A stretch of DNA of 64,000 nucleotides from Balaenoptera acutorostrata (lineage: Eukaryota; Chordata; Mammalia; Artiodactyla; Balaenopteridae). Location of the stretch: assembly GCF_949987535.1 (NCBI RefSeq), contig NC_080064.1:43233937-43297936 (forward strand), read 5' to 3'. Of this stretch, positions 1 to 10,907 are shown in pieces (the first letter of the stretch is position 1; each line of letters begins with the position of its first letter). The translations under genes and the position numbers were made by a program. The notes below the pieces were generated by a model. It saw only the letters and a program-made list of their open reading frames with translations, did no database searches and was not told where the DNA came from.

Positions 1-59
1 GAAGGGCTGCTTTTAAGGCCAGGGTTGCAAAAGGCAGCCTGGTGTGCTGGAAGAGTAGG

Positions 60-225
60 TCTCAGAGCCAAGGCACCTGGGCTGGGGTCTTGGCCAAGTC
101 ACTTCCATCTCTCTATACCTCATGTTTTCTATCTGTTATAGTGTTGTGAGCATTAAGTAGGGTAATGTATACTAAGCGCCTTAGTGCCAGGCTCAGAGAA
201 GGTCCTCAGTAAGTGTCAGCTACTT
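60..225 (+). mobile_element. MIR SINE
   Basis: It has the MIR core order: GGCCAAGTCACTTCCATCTC, then a CATTAAGTAGGG segment and GGTCCTCAGTAAGTGTCAG. Old and diverged. Confidence 0.75.
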
Positions 226-719
226 TTCCTTGTCTCTTTTCCTTTTTACAAAATAACTCAGTCCTCTCAAGTTTTGACTCCAGAGGAAACAGAAAGGAGA
301 GGCTGAAACTAAGCCCTTAGGTCTTGGGCAACTGAACACATTCTATACACTTACTGCAGTGGGGAAGAAAAATAGGTGGGGTCTTCCAGCAAAGACACAC
401 CTTCCCTCCACGAGATAATCCTTTACACTAGTAACCCGTATACACAACAGTAGGACCCACATTTCTTACTTGAAAAGAGATAATTTAAAAAATCAGTGGC
501 TTTCATTTTATCTTGTGACCCAGTATGTATTCAATAACAAATTCTATTTCGTAATTTTTAAAATGATCAGTAACATACTGAAAAATCTACAAATGAAATA
601 TAAGGTTTGCTTCAACATGACATGAAAGGGAAGTGTGTAGGAATATAGATAAAATAAGATTGGATGTGAACTGGTATTTATTGAAGCTGATTATTGGTAC
701 ATGAGTGTTGATTCTGCTT
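226..719. other. Intergenic DNA without recognised feature
   Basis: AT-rich sequence between a MIR and the Tigger1 element, downstream of EPS15. I see no gene, repeat or conserved signal in it. Confidence 0.6.
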
Positions 720-721
720 TA

Positions 722-1275
722 CAGGCGTACCTCATTTTATTGTGCTTTGCTTTACTGCACTTTGCAGATATTGCATTTTTTTACAAATTAAAGGTTTGTG
801 GCAACCCTGCATTGAGCAAGTCTATTGGCACAATTTTTCTACAGCATTTGCTCACTTTATGTCTCTGTGTCACAGTTTGGTAATTCTTTTCTTTTTTTTT
901 TTGAATTTTTAAATTTTATTTATTTTTTTATACAGCAGGTTCTTATTAGCTATCCATTTTAGACATATTAGTGTATATGGTAATTCTTGGAATATCAAAC
1001 TTTTCATTATTATTACACTTGTTATGGTGATCTGTGATCAGGGATCTTCGATGTTACTGTAATTATTCTGGCATTTTTTAAGCAATAAAGTATTTTTAAA
1101 TTAAAGTAGGTACATTGTTTTCTTAGACATAATGCTACTGCACACTTAATAAACTACAATGTAGTGTAAACACAACTTTTATATGCACTGGGAAACGTGT
1201 GACTCACTTTATTGTGATATTCACTTTACTGCGATGGTCTGGAACTGAACACGCACTATCTCCAAGGTACGCCTG
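722..1275. mobile_element. Tigger1-type non-autonomous DNA transposon
   Basis: Inverted ends CAGGCGTACCT and AGGTACGCCTG lie inside a duplicated TA (720-721, 1276-1277). The internal text (GGTTTGTGGCAACCCTGC; GTGATCTGTGATCAG; CCAGTGCATATAAAAG in reverse) matches Tigger1 ends as I recall them. About 0.5 kb remains of a 2.4-kb element, so it is an internal-deletion derivative. A small L1 insertion at 889-977 interrupts it. Confidence 0.88.
889..977 (-). mobile_element. 89-bp LINE-1 3' end insertion inside Tigger1
   Basis: The 11-bp duplication TGGTAATTCTT at 878-888 and 978-988 flanks a T-rich run and a piece reading, on the minus strand, TACACTAATATGTCTAAAAT then AAGAACCTGCTGTATAAAAA. That resembles a cetartiodactyl L1 3' end. 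It is extremely short for an L1 insertion but structurally complete. Confidence 0.8.
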
Positions 1276-1569
1276 TACTATTCTGGTTACATTTTTTCCA
1301 TGTTGCTCGATTTACTAAACTGATTTCACAACCCAACTAAGGAATTACAACCTGCCTATTGAAAAACATCAAGTTAGAGAGTAAAATTATGCACATCCCC
1401 AAATAATTCCATATGCTACAATCATATTAGAGTGCCTTTATTTCCTTAAGGTAGCATTTTCTCAAGATTTGTTTAAAGAGGAAAAAAAAACTCAGCTTAC
1501 ATGTTCAAGCCATTACTGATTGAATATCAATCAGAAATTAAGGTTATGAAGGACAAGCTTTCTAAGGGG

Positions 1570-2010
1570 TTAGGATTTTAACCTGAATGTGATGGGAATC
1601 AGTGGCATGTTTTATTACAGGAGTGATAGGGCAGATTTCGATTCTAGAAGAATCTGACTGCAACATGGAGGATGGTCTGGAAGCAGAGAGAAAAACAAGA
1701 GATTGGCAGCAAGGATATTAGGAAGCTTTGGCAAAAGCCTGAAGAGAGATGATGAAGACCTGAACTGGGGGAGTGGCACTGGGGATGGAGAGGACAGATT
1801 TGAGAGATACTTAAAAGGCAGAATTGTTAGGTCATGTTGACGGTTTGGAGGAGGATGAGTCAGGGAGAAGGCCTGGCACATATACCCTCAGTAAATGACA
1901 TGATCAATGAAAGGGTGAAGTCAGAGCCCAGGGAGTGAGATGTTTCACTAAGAACTCATAAACTGGGGAAAGTCTGCCTTAGAAGGAGTTAAATATAGTC
2001 TACATACGTG
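1570..2010. mobile_element. Ancient LINE-type repeat fragment
   Basis: The sequence TGACTGCAACATGGAGGATG, then AGAGATGATGAAGACCTGAA and GAGGACAGATTTGAGAGATA resembles an old mammalian LINE-derived repeat also seen at 33540-34520. I cannot name the family with confidence. Confidence 0.45.
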
Positions 2011-2904
2011 ATGAAAACAAAGATATGCAAAGTCACCCCTAAGAGACTTTATAGCTACCCAACCAGCCAGTAACCTGATCAAACATATTAGTCTAAAAAA
2101 CGTGTTCATCAGAGGGGCCAGGCAGCCCCGGCTGCAGAGAGTGAGGAACCTCACAGGTAGGAGGCATCCAAGCACCGGCAGGGAGAAGGAGTCTTGTTCA
2201 ACCAATTGTGAGCACTTCAAGCCCTATGGCAACTTTTACTGGAAACTGACATTTTGGTCTTTACATCAGTCCCTGTGAACTTGCTTAATGGGAGCTTTGT
2301 CTCTCTTCTACTGATGAAAATTAGGTTTCCAAACTTGAAGGTCAGACCTTAGATAAGGTTGAATTCACTAAGTAATGAATGTCACTTAAATGAGGCTTCC
2401 TGGGAGACTGTCTGGCAGCCTTTTTCAGTCAACAGAGCTCTGACATCAAATAATGTGGCCTTGTGAAAGCTGTGTTTTTTTGGTTGTTGTTTTAATTTTG
2501 ACAGTTGCCATCTACACTTTTACTAATGCTAGGAGCAGAATACTGTGTCCTAGGGACACCTCGTCTGGGAAGCCTTCCCCAGTCCTCTCAGCCAGAACTA
2601 TTCTCTCCTTCCTCTGGGTGTCCCAGCACTCCTATCATAATCTTCAATGTGCAGTGTTGTGAAATTAACTGTAAGTAATGTCTATCTCCCCCACTATACC
2701 ACTGATGGCCTCATATGAGTTTTCTCTGTCTCTGACCCAGCACAGTACCCAGAACACAATACATCTCAGCAAAGGTGAACGGAATGATAATGATCTTCTC
2801 TGTGCATTCCCAAAACTCAGATAATAAAGGGCTTTCTGGCAGTAAGAGGTACAATATTGAGCCATACATCAAAAGTATTTTAATATAAGTTTTCTTCAGT
2901 AGAT

Positions 2905-3091
2905 CAGAGTGATTGAGCATGGGTTCTGGATCTAGACTGCCTGGGTTTGAATCCTAGCTCTGACACTTTTTAGCTCTGTGATTTGGGCAAGTTGTTTAAC
3001 CTTTTTGTACCTCAGCTTTCTCATCTGTAAACTGCAAATAACAGTACCTAACTTAAAGGACTGTTATGGACATTAAAATGAATCAGCATAT
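2905..3091 (+). mobile_element. MIR SINE, left part, split by a Tigger-like element
   Basis: GGATCTAGACTGCCTGGGTT, TGATTTGGGCAAGTTGTTTA and CTGTAAACTGCAAATAACAG are MIR landmarks. The 3' part continues at 3590-3660 (CTGGCACAGAATAAGTGCT) beyond the inserted DNA transposon. Confidence 0.85.
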
Positions 3092-3589
3092 AGATCTTCC
3101 TTGACTTACGATGGGGTTATATCCCCATAAACCCATCATAAATTGAAAATATCATAAGTCAGAAATGCATTTAATACAGCTAAGCTACCACATCGGAGCT
3201 TAGCCTAGTCTACCTTAAACATACTCAGAACGCTTACATTAACCTACAGGTGGGCAAAATCATCTAACGCAAAGCCTATTTTATAATAACGTGTTGACTA
3301 TCTCATGTAACTTACTGAATATTTTAGTAAAAGTGAAAAACAGAACAGTTGTCTGGGTACTGGGTGGCTGTAAGTGTACTGGACGTTCACCCTTGTGATT
3401 GTGCGGCTGACTGGGAGCTGAGGCCGCTGCCCAGCATCATGAGAGAGGATTGTACCGCGCATTGCTGGCCTGGGAAAAGAGCAAAATTCAAAAGTCAAGG
3501 TATGTTTCCTACTGAATATGCATTACTTTTGCACCATCATAAAGTAAAAAAATCCTAAGTCGAACCATCATTAAGTTGGGGACTGTATA
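3092..3589. mobile_element. Tigger-like non-autonomous DNA transposon
   Basis: Its ends are inverted and imperfect (GACTTACGATGG at 3103 against CCATCATTAAGTTGGGGAC near 3567). The interior (TAAGTCAGAAATGCATTTAATAC; CATCTAACGCAAAGCCTATTTTATAATAA) is the pattern of pogo/Tigger-class MITEs. It sits within a MIR that resumes at 3590. The exact family is not certain. Confidence 0.7.
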
Positions 3590-3660
3590 TTAAAGTGTTT
3601 CAAATAGTACTGGCACAGAATAAGTGCTGTTAGCTTGCAATTATTATTTTTAAAAACTCT
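3590..3660 (+). mobile_element. MIR SINE, right part
   Basis: ACTGGCACAGAATAAGTGCT is the MIR 3' segment that completes the copy begun at 2905. Confidence 0.75.
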
Positions 3661-3818
3661 CTTTATCCACAAGAAAGATTAAGAGGTGCTTTACACTCTG
3701 AAGCAGAAGCGACAGGTCAAGTACAGAATGACAAGGTGCCACAGCACTGCAAACTAAAATGAGTACATCTAATAAGACGTGCAGAAGAACAGAGAGAGAC
3801 CTGGAAGCCAGTCTCTAT

Positions 3819-4008
3819 TCTAGTGGTTCTCAAAGCGAGGTCCCTGGGCCAGCAACTTCAGCATCATCTGGGAACTTGTCAGAAATTCAGATTCTTAGGT
3901 CCCACTCTAGACCTACTGAAATCACAAACTTTGGGGATGGGGTCCACAATCTGTACTTTAACAAGCCCTCCAGGTGATCCTGATGCTTGCCGAAGTTTGC
4001 AACCACTC
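3819..4008 (+). mobile_element. MER5A (hAT-Charlie MITE)
   Basis: It reads AGTGGTTCTCAAAGCGAGGT, GGGAACTTGTCAGAAAT, CTGGAACC-type middle, and AACAAGCCCTCCAGGTGAT, then AAGTTTGCAACCACT. This is the MER5A layout with its inverted ends, as recalled. Confidence 0.85.
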
Positions 4009-4059
4009 CCTTCCCCTCACCACCCATATCTAATCAGACTCTAAGGCCTGATGATTCTC

Positions 4060-4470
4060 TTCAATCAATCCCCTTTTCTCGGGCCTCAGCCACAGCCATA
4101 TTTTAGGTATCTACCATCTCACCTGAATGACTTCATCAGCCTTCACCTGCTCTCCCTGCCTTACCTGGTTTCCTTCTAAAGCAATCCTCCAAATCACTAC
4201 CAGTGAGACCTTTCTTACACACAAATACTTCACTCTTTTGCCCACAAACCTACTCTAGTTACACTGAACTACTTCAATACTTGCTGTGTGCTAGCACACT
4301 ATGTCGTGTCCTACCACTTTTTCTTTATACAACCATGGCCTCTGCCTAGAATGCCCTGTCCCTCCGTCTGTGTGGCAAACTCTCCAAAATCTACTCTTTG
4401 CCTGCCTTTTAATGTATTCTTTCCAGAGCTTTGCCAGCACTAATAAATTATTTTTTGTTTTTGCCAGCTT
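4060..4470. mobile_element. Ancient LINE (L2-like) 3' fragment
   Basis: Text such as GGCCTCTGCCTAGAATGCCC and the T/C-rich surroundings resemble the 3' part of L2-type elements (CTCTGCCTGGAATGC). It directly precedes the CHR SINE at 4603. Confidence 0.5.
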
Positions 4471-4602
4471 TTGTGGTTTTAAAATTTGTATTTCTTTAAT
4501 AAAAGAAAGGTTGGCTATCTCCCCTAAGTTCCGATTTATCATTTACATTAATATTGATAACTTACAATGGTTAAGTGCTTTCATGTGTCAAAAACTGTTC
4601 TA

Positions 4603-4869
4603 GGGCTTCCCTGGTGGCGCAGTGGTTGAGAATCTGCCTGCCAATGCAGGGGACACGGGTTCGAGCCCTGGTCTGGGAAGATCCCACATGCCACGGAGCA
4701 ACTGGGCCCATGAGCCACAACTACTGAGCCTGCGCATCTGGAGCCCGTGCTCCGCAACAAGAGAGGCCGCGATAGTGAGAGGCGCGCGCACCACGATGAA
4801 GAGTGGCCCCCGCTCGCCGCAACTAGAGAAAGCCCTCGCACTGAAACGAAGACCCAACACAGCCAAAAA

Positions 4870-4912
<43 letters not shown>

Positions 4913-4944
4913 ATGAAAGCATTAATTTAAGAAAAAAAACAAAC
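4603..4944 (+). mobile_element. CHR SINE downstream of EPS15
   Basis: It starts GGGCTTCCCTGGTGGCGC, has A and B boxes and the full CHR body, and is followed by about eleven AAAT units. The tail then carries a short non-repeat piece (GAAAGCATTAATTTAAG) and an A-rich end. The target duplication AAAACTGTTCTA lies at 4591-4602 and 4945-4956. It is CpG-rich and therefore young. Confidence 0.96.
4868..4914. repeat. AAAT microsatellite in a SINE tail
   Basis: About eleven AAAT units form the tail of the CHR SINE at 4603. Likely polymorphic. Confidence 0.9.
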
Positions 4945-5114
4945 AAAACTGTTCTAAATCCTGGTAAAGATTAAATATGAAAATGAATTAGGAAATGTTT
5001 TATAAGATGCCATGTGCTATGTAGTAGGTTTATTTCATTAATCCTCAAGAGCAGAGATTACATGGATTATTCTATTTATGACAGTTCTCCTCTGGCTTCT
5101 CACCTTTAACAGGA

Positions 5115-5345
5115 ATAGAGAGCAGTGGTCAAAACAGTAGAGCCAGTCTCCTGGGTTCAAATTCCAGCTCTGTCACTTACTAGCTACATAACTGTGGCCT
5201 AATTAGGGCACCTCCTCCGTAAAATGGAGACAAAAATAGTACCTATACATTGCAGGGTTACTTTTCTAAGGATTAAATGAAATAATATACGTAAAGCACT
5301 AAGGATTCTGCCTGAAGCTCAATATATGTTATCTGTTATTATTTA
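5115..5345 (+). mobile_element. MIR SINE
   Basis: CCTGGGTTCAAATTCCAGCT, CACTTACTAGCTACATAACT and GGATTAAATGAAATAATAT in the right order mark a near-complete MIR. Confidence 0.85.
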
Positions 5346-5399
5346 TCATGCCCTGTTCCTAGCATTTCCTATAGGCAATATTTTTTTCACACAAAAGGA

Positions 5400-5655
5400 G
5401 ACAAAGCACGGTAAACTGGAAAGAGTATCATGTTTTAGAATCAGAGAGACCAGAGTTCAATTCCTGGCTCATCTACTTATTAGCAGTATTATCTGAAGCA
5501 TATTATTTTAACTTTTTTGAGCCTCATTTTTCCTATTTCTAAAACAGGTGATAATAATAGTACTACTTAGGGCTTCTGTGAAGATTAAACAAGAAGACAC
5601 ACATAAAGTGCTTAGTATAGTGCATTCAATAACCAATAGCTATTTTCACTATTAA
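5400..5655 (+). mobile_element. MIR SINE
   Basis: AGAGTTCAATTCCTGGCTC, CTTATTAGCAGTATTATC and ATAAAGTGCTTAGTATAGTG mark a second MIR in tandem with the one at 5115. Confidence 0.8.
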
Positions 5656-5714
5656 TAATAACATGGCTACATTTGTTTGATTAAAATAAATAATATTAAA
5701 AAGCTGTCAAACTC

Positions 5715-5830
5715 AAATCATTCAGAACAATCCTGTGAGTTGGGTATTATGATGTTCATTAGAAGAGGAAAATGAGGCTCAGGGAGGCTAAGTAACTTTG
5801 TCAAAGTCATCTTTCCTAAAAATGACAGAC
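5715..5830 (-). mobile_element. MIR SINE fragment
   Basis: ACAATCCTGTGAGTTGGGTA and AATGAGGCTCAGGGAGGCTA are the antisense MIR core. A further antisense fragment (TTATTGAGTATTTTATTCTG) follows near 5995-6060. Confidence 0.7.
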
Positions 5831-6154
5831 CACGGTTGTCTGAATTTTTCACATCACAGTGCCCTCCTAGGGTCCATGTCACAAATCCTCGTTCAACGAA
5901 TATATACACACCACCCACGTTTCAGGCACTGTCTCTATGCATACCCGTTTCCTATCTTTCTTTCAAAAAAACAGGACATGTCAACTAAAAAATAGTTAAC
6001 ATTTATTGAGTATTTTATTCTGTACCAGGTACTGTCTCAAGCACTTTACACATATTAATCTGTGCTGACTGTATGCCTACCCCTCCTTGGACACAGCATG
6101 GACATAACAGAGAACCGTGCAAAACTCCATTTCAGATAGGATGTATGGATAGTA

Positions 6155-8434
6155 TGGTTTATTATAACTTAAAGTTTATTGTTCTCATAATTACAGGCTA
6201 CAGTTTAGAAGTTTGAAACATAAGAGAAAATTCTCTAAAGAGAACTCAAATAAACCTGAACAAGTAGGTAGAAGATGGTTAAAGCTTCGTAAGTAGTGCC
6301 ACTTAGCTCTCAGGAATACTTATCTGTCCTTTTCAAGCACAGGCTCTGGAGCCAGAGTCAACAACATAAAATATAATCATAAATGACTCTAAGACATTCA
6401 TCCTACACAATTGAGCATGGAGATTTAGATAGATATATATATATATTTATATAATATATACATACTTTAATATTATATTGGTCCACTGAGTATACATATT
6501 TTAATAAAAGATAAGAATCTATGTAATCCAGTTAAACACACATAAGATTAAGGTACACTTATTACATCGAAAGTTGGTGTTTATAAGTTACAGATATTTA
6601 GTACTTTCCAGAGTGTTCTTTTAATTAAAAAAAATATTTTAAAACCATTTCAAACATCTGTTCATTTTCCCAGTGCAAAAGAAGGTTGTTCAAGTCAACT
6701 TACCTTTTTCCTAAAGTGTAAGGGGAAGAAAAAAAAACCCAAAACTCACTACCATTCGCAACTCCCAATACTACCTTCTCAATCAACTTTTGCAGTATAT
6801 CCTTATAACTGGATTAGTTTATCAAAATTAAACCCTTGTGATTATGATTCAGCCCTTGCTTCATATGTATGACTTTTATGCTGAAATGTTTTAATCTATA
6901 AAAGTAGAAAAAAGCTAGCAGTGCAAGAAAGTGGTTCAAATTTGTTTTAAACTGCAGCAATCCAATTGTGTGTGGAGAGAAAAAAAGCACCATTTCAAGA
7001 TGAAATGAACTGGACATTTTGGAATTTATTCATAGGCTAGGCAGCAAGTTACTCTGATTAACAAAGATCAATACCACCTTGACTTGGTAACCATAGAGAT
7101 ATTTAATTAGTTTTTAGGTGCATTTTCCTTTATCTTGGTTTTCAATACATTATCTAAATCACTAACTCATGTTAAAAAAAATTAAGATTACAATTTACAG
7201 CCTACTTCACAGTCCATTTTAAATTCAGCTTGTCTGCTAGGTCAATTTTACAGGAGATAGGCTTTTAACACATAAAGAGGTTCGATAATTTGGCAGGTCT
7301 CTTCTCTCCCAATTAAAAAAAAAACAAAAAATTTTTTTGCTAGCCTGTCAGTTTTGTAGGTGAAAAACACAAAGAGAATAAACTATTTTAATCCACAAAA
7401 ATGGACAAAAAGCAATAATATGATTTAATACATGTCACTTTTTTCAGTTGTATTCAGTGAATGTTTTTACATTTCAAGTAACTGAACCTTCATTAAAGAA
7501 AAAAAAATATATATGTATACAAAAAGTTAAAGTACCTTCCAGTTCTAGCTTGCTAAAGTTTCTTCTGCAAAAGTAGAAAAATAAACCTACCATGAACTAA
7601 AGAGGACAACAGTGCCATGGCAGTGGCAAAATGGCTGCCAGGTTAAGATTTTTGCTTACCTTATATTGATGGGTATATTTTAAGTGGTAATTTTTCTCCA
7701 CTCTCTAGTGCTTAAAATTATGGAGAGGTATGTGTTTATCTAAAATTCCCTAAATCCAGAGAAGAAAATTTTAAATATATTTCACACATGAGGCTTTAAA
7801 GTTTTTATTTAGGAAAAGATTGAGTCTGAAGCTATAATGGTTCAATCTAAAGCATCCCTTTTTCGAGAGTGGAGTCAATTTATGCAAAATATTTTTTCTT
7901 GTCTATAAAAAACAAACTGAACAGTATTTTGATTATAAGGAAATACAAACATGTACTTTAAACTAGCCAATTTGCTCTATCATAAAAGAAATAGGATGTT
8001 CTTTCCCTTCCCCTCTTTCAACCATTTAAATTAGGGGAGAATACTGCCAACTTTAAGAACCCCACTGGCTATCATCAGAGTAACTACAGAACAAGGGTAG
8101 CAAAGGGATGGAACTACTTCTCTATATTCCAGAAGGCAGAAGCTTGGGTGCTCCAGCTTTCCAAGTAAAAGTAGCACAAGCAGGCAAAAGCTCACACTAA
8201 ATGCACACCAGAACGGGGGCCTAGGTGAAGTTATCTGGGTTACCGCTTTTACAGGGGGAAAAAAAGGACAAATCTGAAATGGAGTTTAAAAAAAACAAAA
8301 ACTTTTGTCACATTTACAGGAATCTCAAACCTTTTGTATTCCCATGCTCATAGGTAGTTTTGATACACACTGTAAATAGCTTCAGTATTCAGGAAGAAGA
8401 GTATTGTGTGATTGACAAAGAACAGGAAAATTCT
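6155..8434 (-). other. EPS15: EPS15 3' UTR
   Basis: About 2.3 kb of AT-rich DNA follows the stop codon without a recognisable young repeat. This fits the 3' UTR length I recall for human EPS15. It contains several T-rich and A-rich tracts and CA/TA short runs but no open frame of note. The 3' end is placed by the AATAAA near 6175. Other AATAAA matches further up, such as 7026-7031 on this strand, could give shorter transcripts. Confidence 0.7.
6175..6180 (-). terminator. EPS15: Probable EPS15 poly(A) signal
   Basis: The plus strand reads TTTATT, which is AATAAA on the gene strand; a second AATAAA lies at 6158-6163. Downstream on the gene strand (6095-6135) the sequence is GU/U-rich (TTCTCTGTTATGTCC), as expected for a cleavage site. 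The choice rests on position and expected UTR length; there is no transcript evidence here. Confidence 0.55.
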
Positions 8435-8581
8435 TCATGCTTCTGATATTTCAGATTTGCTGAGTGCAATAGCCAGTTCTAAGTCTTCTTGCTCTTGCTG
8501 ATTCAGTCGGGCAAGCCTCTGCTCTTCCTCTCTCTCACTTTCCCTCTTGGCCCACTCAATCATATCTTCTTCAGAGGGATA
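8435..8581 (-). CDS. EPS15: EPS15 terminal coding exon, two ubiquitin-interacting motifs
   Basis: The coding part is 48 codons plus TGA at 8435-8437, with acceptor AATGGCAG and phase 0. It starts YPSEEDMIEWAKRESEREEE and ends LELAIALSKSEISEA, identical to the human C terminus I recall. It contains two UIMs, each with an acidic patch and the conserved Ala and Ser (EWAKRES; ELAIALS). They bind ubiquitinated cargo and direct mono-ubiquitination of EPS15. The first residue, Tyr, corresponds to human Tyr849, reported as the site phosphorylated by the EGF receptor. Confidence 0.98.
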   Translation of the reverse strand, partial: YPSEEDMIEWAKRESEREEEQRLARLNQQEQEDLELAIALSKSEISEA

Positions 8582-10907
8582 CTGCCATTTAAAAGACAAA
8601 TGAACAAACGAATAAATTCATGAGCAGAACAAACACAAGAAGGAAAAAGAACTTTTACGAAATGATATTTAACTATTTGTTTCACCTTCTGAAGGACTCT
8701 GTAAATAGCCCTGTTACTTGTTAATTTTTTTTTCTGAAAACACATTTAATCAGTTATTAAAATATGATTTAATCTTAAAAATTAATGCAGTCTACAGATA
8801 GTCTATAAAACTGAACATTAAAACATCATTTTTTTAAAAAGTGGAAATTCTTAAGGTGAATCAGGAGATTTAAAAACAGGAGAGGGCTAGCATTTTTATC
8901 TAATGTGAAACATTTACTACTTCAACTTCAGTGAGCATCCTCACATGATAAATCATTTTCAACTTAATCCCACTGGTGATTTCCTACCTTATCCTAGCCC
9001 TTCAGGTACAGAAAAATTATGAAGAAGAATATCTATACATACATAAATTTTGTCATACATAAAATAAGAGTACTGGATATACTAAATAAGATGGGAACCT
9101 AATCGATTTTTTTAATGCATTATAAAGAATTCAGTAGACATTGAGAACTTTTTGACCTAGTCTAAATAAAACCTTAATGCTGGTAATTATTAAGTCAAGG
9201 AAATACACTTATCTACCCGAAAGAGCAACCGTGGCAGATACTAAATAAAAAAATTCTACCTGGTTTCAAGTCCTGTCATATAGAGGAATACCATAATAGG
9301 ATGAATACCATAATAGGATGAAGTGAAAGAAACTGTCAGGCTTTTTGAAAATGGTAGCCTTTTCCCTAGGGAATTAGAGGGACTTTGAAACTTATAACAC
9401 TTAACAAATCTTTCATAATTAAAAAAAGAAGACATCTTTATTATGAGCTGCTTAATATTATACTATACTGAGATTCTGGAATATGAAATAAGCAAAATGC
9501 CTTAGTTATTGTTCAAGACTCATTCCAACCAGGTTTTGACTTGCTGAAATCATATTTAAGATATTAAATGCCACAAACTGCCAGAAGGTTATTTTATATT
9601 AAGAGGATTATACTAAGAAGAGCAATTCTGGATTCTCTGCTTGAAACAACTCAAATTCCGTCTAATAAAAGGCAGTATAATTCTGACACTCTCCATTTTC
9701 CAGTATTCAAAATACTGATTCCTATTCTGCTCCTTTACATTCAGAGGAAGCCACTGAAACTTAAGAGTACCGATTCAAAAGCTGGGTAGCTGAGACTAAT
9801 TCTGTCTGCCTTAGTTGCATACAGATTCCTGCCTACCTCCTTTCTAACTAGAAATGGCTGCAGGGATAAAGTGACAGGCTGAGGGACCCAATGCTACACT
9901 GAGGGAGACATTAGGCAGATTGTGGTCAGAGTCACCTGGCCACTAGATCTCTTATTTCTAAATCATCTCAAGTGCTTAAGGTATTAAGTAGAGGAAAATT
10001 ACTTTGTTATAAAATAGACAGCGATAATGAAGGTCATTTTACCTGAAAAAACATCTGGGAAAATGAAACACTGTTAGTTATTCTAAGAATTAAAAAAAAA
10101 GCCTTGTTTTTATCTAAATAATGATGGAATACATGTCATTGCTTAATGCCCCTCCAGAGTGACACTTCAAGTTGGTTGTCCCCTTTCTGTGATCTTATAG
10201 ACCCTGCCTATGGTCTTGTCACAGCATTCTTCGATTGTCTTTACTGGCCAGCCTATGTTAGTCAGCTCTGGGAGGATGCAGAGTAAATATGGAATGCTAG
10301 TGAATTAGAGCCCCCCAAATAATTAAAGACTGTTTAGCTCTTAACAATCATATTTATTTAATAAAACCAACATTTACTTGTTAGGAACACTATTATATGA
10401 AACCAGAGTTTTATTTTCAATTCAAAGAATTCCTGGCCCTATCCTCTCATAGTTGTTGACTGGTCTCCAGAAATCATCAAGGCTTTATACGCAAACACAC
10501 AAACACAGTTACAAATACACAAACTCATTATTGGCATTATTCATCCAGAGGGCAGACAGCAAATGACTCTCTAATGGCCCATCATCCATAACAATTTGCA
10601 AAATAATAACTGTCAGAATTTTATTTATATTGTTTACCAAGATCAAGAGAGGGGTTTTGCAAAACAACTGGTATATATCCCAAGAATTAAGACTACAAAA
10701 ATCATCTGAGCAATGAAATACTTTTAGAACCAGCAAACAGAATCAAACAGAGATTTTTTGGTTGGGGGAAGATAAAGGTCATTTTTAACATGTTGGTAAA
10801 TTTAGTTAAAATAATGCAAATTTGGCAGACTCCAAAATAATCTTTGAAAACTCTTTAAACTGTAAATGGAAAGATTTTCCCCCAAACAGCCCATTCACAG
10901 TACTTAC
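8582..10907 (-). other. EPS15: EPS15 last intron
   Basis: 2326 bp, GTAAGT at the donor and AATGGCAG at the acceptor. It is AT-rich and mostly unique. Besides the 17-bp tandem duplication at 9286 I see only weak, old repeat traces near 10150-10330. Confidence 0.85.
9286..9319. repeat. 17-bp tandem duplication
   Basis: GAATACCATAATAGGAT occurs twice head to tail without a mismatch, in the last EPS15 intron. It is a recent small duplication of no evident function. Confidence 0.9.

Noticed and set aside
3349..3558. A 69-codon plus-strand frame and its antisense partner
   Set aside because: Both lie inside the Tigger-like transposon and have no protein resemblance I can recognise.
4622..4876. 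Recurrent similar frames ([17 protein letters not shown] and its other-strand partners) at 4622, 18165, 18924, 29006 and 40272
   Set aside because: These are all translations of the same CHR SINE body. The conservation is that of a repeat, not of a protein family.
1..6150. A neighbouring gene downstream of EPS15
   Set aside because: All open frames there are short and fall in repeats or AT-rich unique DNA. No exon with splice sites and recognisable peptide was found.
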